This document shows positions 5,961 through 9,834 of a DNA stretch of 9,834 bases, one piece after another. The translations under genes and the position numbers were made by a program. Source of the stretch: Candidatus Agrococcus pullicola (GTDB lineage Bacteria > Actinomycetota > Actinomycetes > Actinomycetales > Microbacteriaceae); assembly GCA_019115685.1 (NCBI GenBank), contig DXDC01000273.1, positions 1 to 9,834 on the forward strand, written 5' to 3'. The notes beneath the pieces were generated by a model that saw nothing but the letters and a program-made list of their open reading frames with translations, was not told the origin of the DNA and made no database searches. The stretch's first letter is position 1; each line of letters opens with the position of its first letter.

Positions 5961-7682
5961 ATGGCCACGGTCGCAGAACACATCGTCGAGACCATTGACC
6001 AGAGCGGAGTCGAGCGCGTCTGGGGCATCGCGGGAGATTCGCTGAACGGGTTCACCGATGCGCTACGAGATTCGAATGTCGACTGGGTGAACGTCCGGCA
6101 CGAGGAGTCCGCAGCGTTCGCCGCGAGCGCGGAAGCCGAACTGACCGGCGAGCTGGCCGTGTGCGCCGGTAGCTGCGGGCCCGGTAACCTGCACCTCATC
6201 AACGGCCTCTTCGATGCCCAGCGTTCACGCGTGCCGGTGTTGGCCATCGCGGCGCACATCCCCGCTGACGAGATCGGCACGGGTTACTTTCAGGAGACTC
6301 ACCCGCAGGATCTCTTCCGCGAATGCAGCGTCTACGTCGAGCACGTCAGCGACGTCGAGCAACTGCCGCGCGTGCTGACGATCGCCATGCGCGCCGCGAT
6401 CGAGAAGCGCGGGGTCGCGGTGCTGGTGCTCAGCGGCTCCACATTGCTGGCCAACATGCCGAAAGCGCCCGTCGAGCCGATCCGCGCCACGAACCCGCGC
6501 ATCCTCCCGTCGGTCGACGAACTCGATCGGGCCGCGGATGCCCTGAACGACTCCAAGCGAGTCACGATCCTCGCGGGCGCCGGGGTCGCGGGCGCGCACG
6601 ATGAACTGCTCGAAGTCGCCGAGCTACTGCAGGCTCCGATCGTTCATGCCATGCGCGGCAAGGAGCACGTCGAATACGACAACCCGTATGACGTCGGCAT
6701 GACCGGGCTGCTGGGCTTCGCCTCCGGATATCACGCGCTGCGGGACTGCGACACCCTGCTGATGGTCGGCACGGATCTGCCGTACAAGCAGTTCTATCCG
6801 GAGGATGCGACGGTCGTGCAGATCGATACCCGCGGCGAGCAGATCGGCAAACGCGTCCCGGTCGATATCCCGCTCGTCGGGACAGCCCGCGATACGTTGC
6901 GCGAGCTGACGAGTCGGTTGGAGCCGTCGAAGTCGTCGAAGCACCTGGACACGATGGTCGACAACTACACGAAGACGCGCAAGCGCCTCGACAAGTTGGC
7001 GTCGCCATCCCGCGGCAAGTCGCCCATCCACCCGCAATACCTGACACGCCTCGTCGATGAGCGGGCCGCCGACGACGCCGTGTTCATCCCGGATGTGGGC
7101 TCCCCCGCCGTCTACGCGGCCCGCTACGTCACATCGACGAAGAACCGCAGGATCATCGGATCGTTCACGCACGGATCCATGGCCAATGCGCTGCCGATGT
7201 CGATCGGTGCGCAGGAGGCCTTCCCGGAGCGGCAGATCATCTCGATGTCCGGTGACGGAGGGCTCGGCATGCTCATGGGCGAGCTGCTCACCGTTCGCGA
7301 GCGCTCACTGCCGGTGAAGATCATCGTCTACAACAACTCGTCGTTGAACTTCGTCGAGCTGGAGATGAAGGCCGCGGGCTTCGTAACCTTCGCCACCGAT
7401 CTCGAGAACCCCGACTACGCCAAGGTCGCCGAGGCCATGGGCATCTGGGGCAGGCACGTCGAGCTCAGTTCTGAGCTGCCGGACGCGGTGGATGCGTTCC
7501 TCACCCACGACGGCCCCGCGCTGCTCGATGTCGTCACCGAGCGACAGGAGCTGTCGATGCCGCCCAGCGTGAGCGCCGAGCAGATGAAGGGTTTCTCCCT
7601 CTATGCGCTGCGCACCGTGCTCAGCGGTCAGGGCAACGAACTCATCGACCTCGCGAAGGCGAACGTACGGCAGATCCTATGA
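5961..7682 (+). CDS. poxB: Pyruvate:quinone oxidoreductase (pyruvate oxidase)
   Basis: PoxB is a peripheral membrane flavoenzyme that converts pyruvate to acetate and CO2 and passes the electrons to the quinone pool. The 573-residue length matches E. coli PoxB and Corynebacterium Pqo. The N-terminal domain holds GDSLNG (25-30), the Glu that activates thiamine diphosphate in VRHEESAAFAA (45-53) and the segment ELAVCAGSCGPGNLHLINGL; SGYFQETHP-like GYFQETHPQDLFRECS follows. The middle is the FAD domain (AGAGVAGAHDELLEVAELL; VGMTGLLGFASGYHAL). The C-terminal domain carries the ThDP motif GDG at 431-433 paired with NN at 458-459, and GSFTHGSMANALPMSIGAQ. The ending LIDLAKANVRQIL corresponds to the lipid-binding tail. 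GAGGGGGA lies 7 nt before the ATG. It is monocistronic, divergent from leuB and convergent with the exporter gene. In other bacteria poxB is a stationary-phase gene; nothing here shows that directly. Confidence 0.95.
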   Translation: MATVAEHIVETIDQSGVERVWGIAGDSLNGFTDALRDSNVDWVNVRHEESAAFAASAEAELTGELAVCAGSCGPGNLHLINGLFDAQRSRVPVLAIAAHIPADEIGTGYFQETHPQDLFRECSVYVEHVSDVEQLPRVLTIAMRAAIEKRGVAVLVLSGSTLLANMPKAPVEPIRATNPRILPSVDELDRAADALNDSKRVTILAGAGVAGAHDELLEVAELLQAPIVHAMRGKEHVEYDNPYDVGMTGLLGFASGYHALRDCDTLLMVGTDLPYKQFYPEDATVVQIDTRGEQIGKRVPVDIPLVGTARDTLRELTSRLEPSKSSKHLDTMVDNYTKTRKRLDKLASPSRGKSPIHPQYLTRLVDERAADDAVFIPDVGSPAVYAARYVTSTKNRRIIGSFTHGSMANALPMSIGAQEAFPERQIISMSGDGGLGMLMGELLTVRERSLPVKIIVYNNSSLNFVELEMKAAGFVTFATDLENPDYAKVAEAMGIWGRHVELSSELPDAVDAFLTHDGPALLDVVTERQELSMPPSVSAEQMKGFSLYALRTVLSGQGNELIDLAKANVRQIL

Positions 7683-7738
7683 CCGAAGAAACGGACCTTG
7701 GGGCAGGCTCACACGCCAAGCTTGACTGACCGCAAGAT

Positions 7739-7768
7739 GGCCGGTCGGGTTCATGCCTGGGGCCTTTT
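7739..7768 (+). terminator. Candidate terminator of poxB
   Basis: GGCC (7739-7742) pairs with GGCC (7761-7764) and CGGG (7746-7749) with CCTG (7756-7759, one G-T pair), separated by a 3x1 internal loop and closed by a 6-nt loop. TTTT (7765-7768) follows at once. The position, 57 nt after the poxB stop and between two convergent genes, fits a terminator, though the stem is imperfect. Confidence 0.4.
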
Positions 7769-7826
7769 CTCGGTCTATATGAACAGCCATCGACATATTT
7801 GGCTCGGCTTTCCGTATTGACCGAGA
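7768..7826. repeat. 8-bp inverted repeat in the poxB/exporter convergent gap
   Basis: TCTCGGTC (7768-7775) and GACCGAGA (7819-7826) are perfectly complementary arms 43 bp apart. A second CTCGG (7803-7807) can also pair with CCGAG (7821-7825) over a 13-nt loop, so two exclusive stems are possible. No T-run follows on either strand. The rest of the 200-bp gap (7683-7882) holds no gene that I can support. Confidence 0.35.
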
Positions 7827-7882
7827 TTCGGCCACGCGAGAACCTCGACAGGCTGGAAAAGCGATAACGGTCGAAGGTGCCG

Positions 7883-9391
7883 CTAGGCCTTTGCACGACG
7901 CAGCGCGATGAACGCGATCAAAACGGCTCCGATCATCAGTACGACACCTGCGCCGCTCATGGCCGTCGCACCCTCGTCGAAGGCGTGCTGAGCCTGCAGC
8001 AGCAGCTGCGCTCCGGTATCGCCGCCGATCTCCTCGGCGACGGTTGCGGCACCGCCTAACGTCTCGAATGCCGCATCCGCATGCGCTTGATCGAGATCTT
8101 CGGCCAGCACGAGCGAACCGCGGTACACCGCCGTAAGGAGTCCGCCGAGCAGTGTCGTGCCGAGCACGGCGCCGAACTCGTACGCCGTCTCCGACAGCGC
8201 GGATGCCGCTCCCGCCTTCTCGGGACGCACGGAGGCGATCACGATGTCGTTCGAGAGCGTCTCCGCAGCGCCGATGCCGATGCCGAGCAGTGCGAAGAAA
8301 CTCAGAATGGCCCACACTTCGATGTCCTTGCCCGCGAAGAGCATGAGCGCGTACGCGAGCATCGAAATGCTCAGCGCGATACCGACAACGGGACCCGGAG
8401 GGAACCGCTTCACGACCCTGACGACCAGAAGGCCCGACAGCACGATGGCGAGCACACCGGGCACCAGCACGAGCGCGGCATCGAACACCGACAGCCCCGT
8501 CACGAGCTGCAAGTGCTGCGTCACCCAGTAGAGGAAGCCGGTCAGTGCGACAACGCTCAGCAGGTTGATCATGAGAGCACCCGAGAACTCCGGGATCTTC
8601 ATCAGGCGCACGTCGAGCATAGGATTCTCCGAACGCAGCATCCGGCGCACGAACACCCAGCCCGCTACGACCGCCAGCAGGAGCACCGCGATCGCGAACG
8701 CGTCGATGCCGTGCGTCGCGAGTCGCTTGATGCCGGCCGCCAGCCCGCCGAGCGCCACCATAGAGGCGACGACGCCGATCACGTCGATGGGGCCCGGGTT
8801 CGGGTCGCGCGACTCGTCAATCAGGAACGGCGCCAGCACCAGCAGCGGAATCAGGATGGGCACGGCGATCAAGAAGATCGAGCCCCAGTGGAACTGGGTC
8901 AACAGCAGACCGCCGACAACCGGCCCGATGGCCGAACCGACCGAGAAGCCCGTTGCCCATATCGCAATGGCGAGGCGCCGCTGGGCGCGGTCGAGGAAGA
9001 TCGAGCGCAGCAGCGACAGCGTCGAAGGCATGAGCGTGGCCCCGAACAGGCCGAGCAGCGCTCGCATCGCGACCAGGACCTCCGCTGTCGGGGAGAAAGC
9101 CGCGACGACCGACACGATCGCGAATCCCGTTGCTCCTATCATGAGCAACTTGCGCCGCCCGATGCGGTCGCCCAGCGATCCGGCGGCCACGAGGAGGCCG
9201 GCCAGCACGAGCGGGTACGCGTCGATGATCCACAGCTGCTGCGCCGCCGAGGGCGAGAGATCCTGCGCGATCTGCGGGATCGCGAAGTTGAGCGCCGTGT
9301 TGTCGATCGAGACGAGGAGCACGGGCAGCATGAGCACAGATAGCGCGAGCCACTTTCGCGCCGGTGCCGTCACACGCACATCCGTCATCAT
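7883..9391 (-). CDS. DHA2-type MFS multidrug exporter (14 membrane segments)
   Basis: The 502-residue protein is a proton-driven drug exporter of the QacA/SmvA/LfrA kind in the inner membrane. Visible landmarks are Asp30 within TM1 (VSIDNTALNFAIPQI), WIIDAYPL in TM2, motif A GSLGDRIGRRKLL (71-83) between TM2 and TM3, and antiporter motif C ending in GPVVGG (156-161) in TM5. About 14 hydrophobic segments can be counted. A soluble stretch of roughly 55 residues rich in Ala, Asp and Glu (LAEDLDQAHADAAFE to AFDEGATAMSG) lies before the last one, as in SmvA/QacA-type pumps. Two consecutive ATGs (9391, 9388) compete as start; GGGAAG lies 6 nt before the first. The gene is divergent from a TetR-family regulator with a palindrome between them, the usual arrangement for substrate-induced efflux. 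Its substrates, possibly quaternary ammonium compounds or dyes, cannot be told from sequence. Confidence 0.93.
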   Translation of the reverse strand: MMTDVRVTAPARKWLALSVLMLPVLLVSIDNTALNFAIPQIAQDLSPSAAQQLWIIDAYPLVLAGLLVAAGSLGDRIGRRKLLMIGATGFAIVSVVAAFSPTAEVLVAMRALLGLFGATLMPSTLSLLRSIFLDRAQRRLAIAIWATGFSVGSAIGPVVGGLLLTQFHWGSIFLIAVPILIPLLVLAPFLIDESRDPNPGPIDVIGVVASMVALGGLAAGIKRLATHGIDAFAIAVLLLAVVAGWVFVRRMLRSENPMLDVRLMKIPEFSGALMINLLSVVALTGFLYWVTQHLQLVTGLSVFDAALVLVPGVLAIVLSGLLVVRVVKRFPPGPVVGIALSISMLAYALMLFAGKDIEVWAILSFFALLGIGIGAAETLSNDIVIASVRPEKAGAASALSETAYEFGAVLGTTLLGGLLTAVYRGSLVLAEDLDQAHADAAFETLGGAATVAEEIGGDTGAQLLLQAQHAFDEGATAMSGAGVVLMIGAVLIAFIALRRAKA

Positions 9392-9419
9392 TTCTATCTT
9401 CCCTTTCCGGGAACGGTTG

Positions 9420-9436
9420 CACGCGAAGAACGCGTG
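9420..9436 (-). promoter_or_regulatory. Inverted repeat in the exporter gene leader
   Basis: CACGCG (9420-9425) and CGCGTG (9431-9436) are perfect 6-bp arms around AAGAA. The repeat begins 7 bp from the TetR-type palindrome and would fall in or near the 5' leader of the exporter mRNA. It could be a stem-loop or a second protein site. Confidence 0.35.
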
Positions 9437-9443
9437 AGACTAA

Positions 9444-9457
9444 ACCGTCCAGACGGT
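9444..9457. promoter_or_regulatory. Likely TetR-family operator between exporter and regulator genes
   Basis: ACCGTC-CA-GACGGT is a perfect 14-bp palindrome, 39 bp before the regulator start and 52 bp before the exporter start. Size and centring are typical of TetR-family operators. TTTAGT on the minus strand (9439-9444, 4 of 6 -10 matches) abuts it for the exporter, and TAGCAT on the plus strand (9462-9467) is a possible -10 for the regulator, so one bound dimer could repress both. Confidence 0.65.
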
Positions 9458-9496
9458 ACAGTAGCATAGCGGCATAGAGTTGGCCAGGGAGGGCAT

Positions 9497-9834
9497 ATGA
9501 ACACGCGCGACGAAATTCTCAATGCGTTCGAGGAGCTCATCATCGAACAGGGCGAGCGGGCCGCGACCATCTCGGGCGTCGCTGCTGCGGCCGGAGTGTC
9601 GAAGGGCGGCCTCCTCTACCACTTCGGGTCGAAGGACGCGCTCGTCTCGGGGCTCGCCGATCGTTTCAGCGAGCAGATCGAGTCCGAGACACTCCGTCTG
9701 CACCAGATCGAGAACCCCGTCGAAGTGTTCCTGCAAGAGTCTCTCGGCGTGCACCACCCTATGGATCGAACGTTCATCGCTCTGATCGGCCTTGCCCAAC
9801 TCGGGGAGCACCAGGTCGCGAAGGATGCCCTGGC
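9497..9834 (+). CDS. TetR-family transcriptional regulator (3' end cut off by window edge)
   Basis: From the ATG at 9497 the frame is open to the right edge, giving 112 residues plus part of a codon. Residues 24-43, TISGVAAAAGVSKGGLLYHF, form the TetR helix-turn-helix, followed by GSKDALVSGLADRF, the start of helix 4. The ligand-binding C-terminal half is largely missing. AGGGAGG lies just upstream of the ATG. Divergent placement next to a drug exporter, with a palindrome in between, makes it the likely local repressor of the exporter and of itself, released by an exported compound. Family is certain; target is inferred from position. Confidence 0.93.
   Translation, partial: MNTRDEILNAFEELIIEQGERAATISGVAAAAGVSKGGLLYHFGSKDALVSGLADRFSEQIESETLRLHQIENPVEVFLQESLGVHHPMDRTFIALIGLAQLGEHQVAKDAL

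Noticed and set aside
7728..7867. Plus-strand stretch without stops between poxB and the exporter that translates to a plausible-looking peptide ending ENLDRLEKR
   Set aside because: No start codon with a ribosome binding site, only about 46 codons, overlaps the inverted repeat, and no family was recognised.
8081..9343. 420-codon open frame on the plus strand
   Set aside because: It is exactly antisense to the MFS exporter. The product is a low-complexity string of Arg, His, Glu and Asp with no domain, typical of the complementary frame of a GC-rich gene.

Overview
The window is high-GC bacterial chromosome from an actinobacterium, probably Microbacteriaceae. Pointers to this are the GTG starts, strong AAGGAG/GGAGG ribosome binding sites next to genes with none (candidate leaderless mRNAs), marked enrichment of the hexamer GGATGC/GCATCC, and a leuB-ilvE-fumarylacetoacetate-hydrolase gene order. 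The lineage is inferred from style; no rRNA or other marker gene is present. Nine genes fill the window densely. No RNA gene, insertion sequence, CRISPR array or phage gene was seen.

Layout. Positions 1-5821 are one minus-strand train. Read in the direction of transcription it runs: leuB (GTG start at 5821), ilvE, a fumarylacetoacetate hydrolase (FAH) family enzyme, a YeiH/PSE-family membrane protein that overlaps the FAH gene by 4 nt, then after 70 nt a small alarmone synthetase of RelQ type, a GNAT acetyltransferase, and a PadR-family regulator cut off by the left edge. leuB to the YeiH-like gene are so tightly spaced (13, 4 and -4 nt) that they almost certainly form one operon. The three genes after it have intergenic gaps of 70, about 110 and 95 nt and probably have their own promoters in part: a perfect 19-bp palindrome holding a GATAAT -10-like box lies before the GNAT gene, and an inverted repeat lies before padR.

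A 139-bp divergent region (5822-5960) separates leuB from poxB (plus strand, 5961-7682), a thiamine-diphosphate pyruvate:quinone oxidoreductase. Leucine/valine synthesis and PoxB both draw on pyruvate, and this shared region holds three copies of CCACAAC. poxB converges on a 14-TM DHA2-type MFS exporter (minus strand, 7883-9391), with a candidate terminator in the 200-bp gap. The exporter is divergent from a TetR-family regulator (9497 to the right edge); a perfect 14-bp palindrome between them is the likely operator.

Assessment. The region is mostly ordinary core metabolism plus a standard TetR/efflux pair. I saw no new defence, mobile or biosynthetic system. What merits a second look is regulatory: the palindrome over the GNAT -10 box, the CCACAAC triplet between leuB and poxB, the MFS/TetR operator region, and an alarmone synthetase and YeiH-type transporter placed directly behind a branched-chain amino acid operon.
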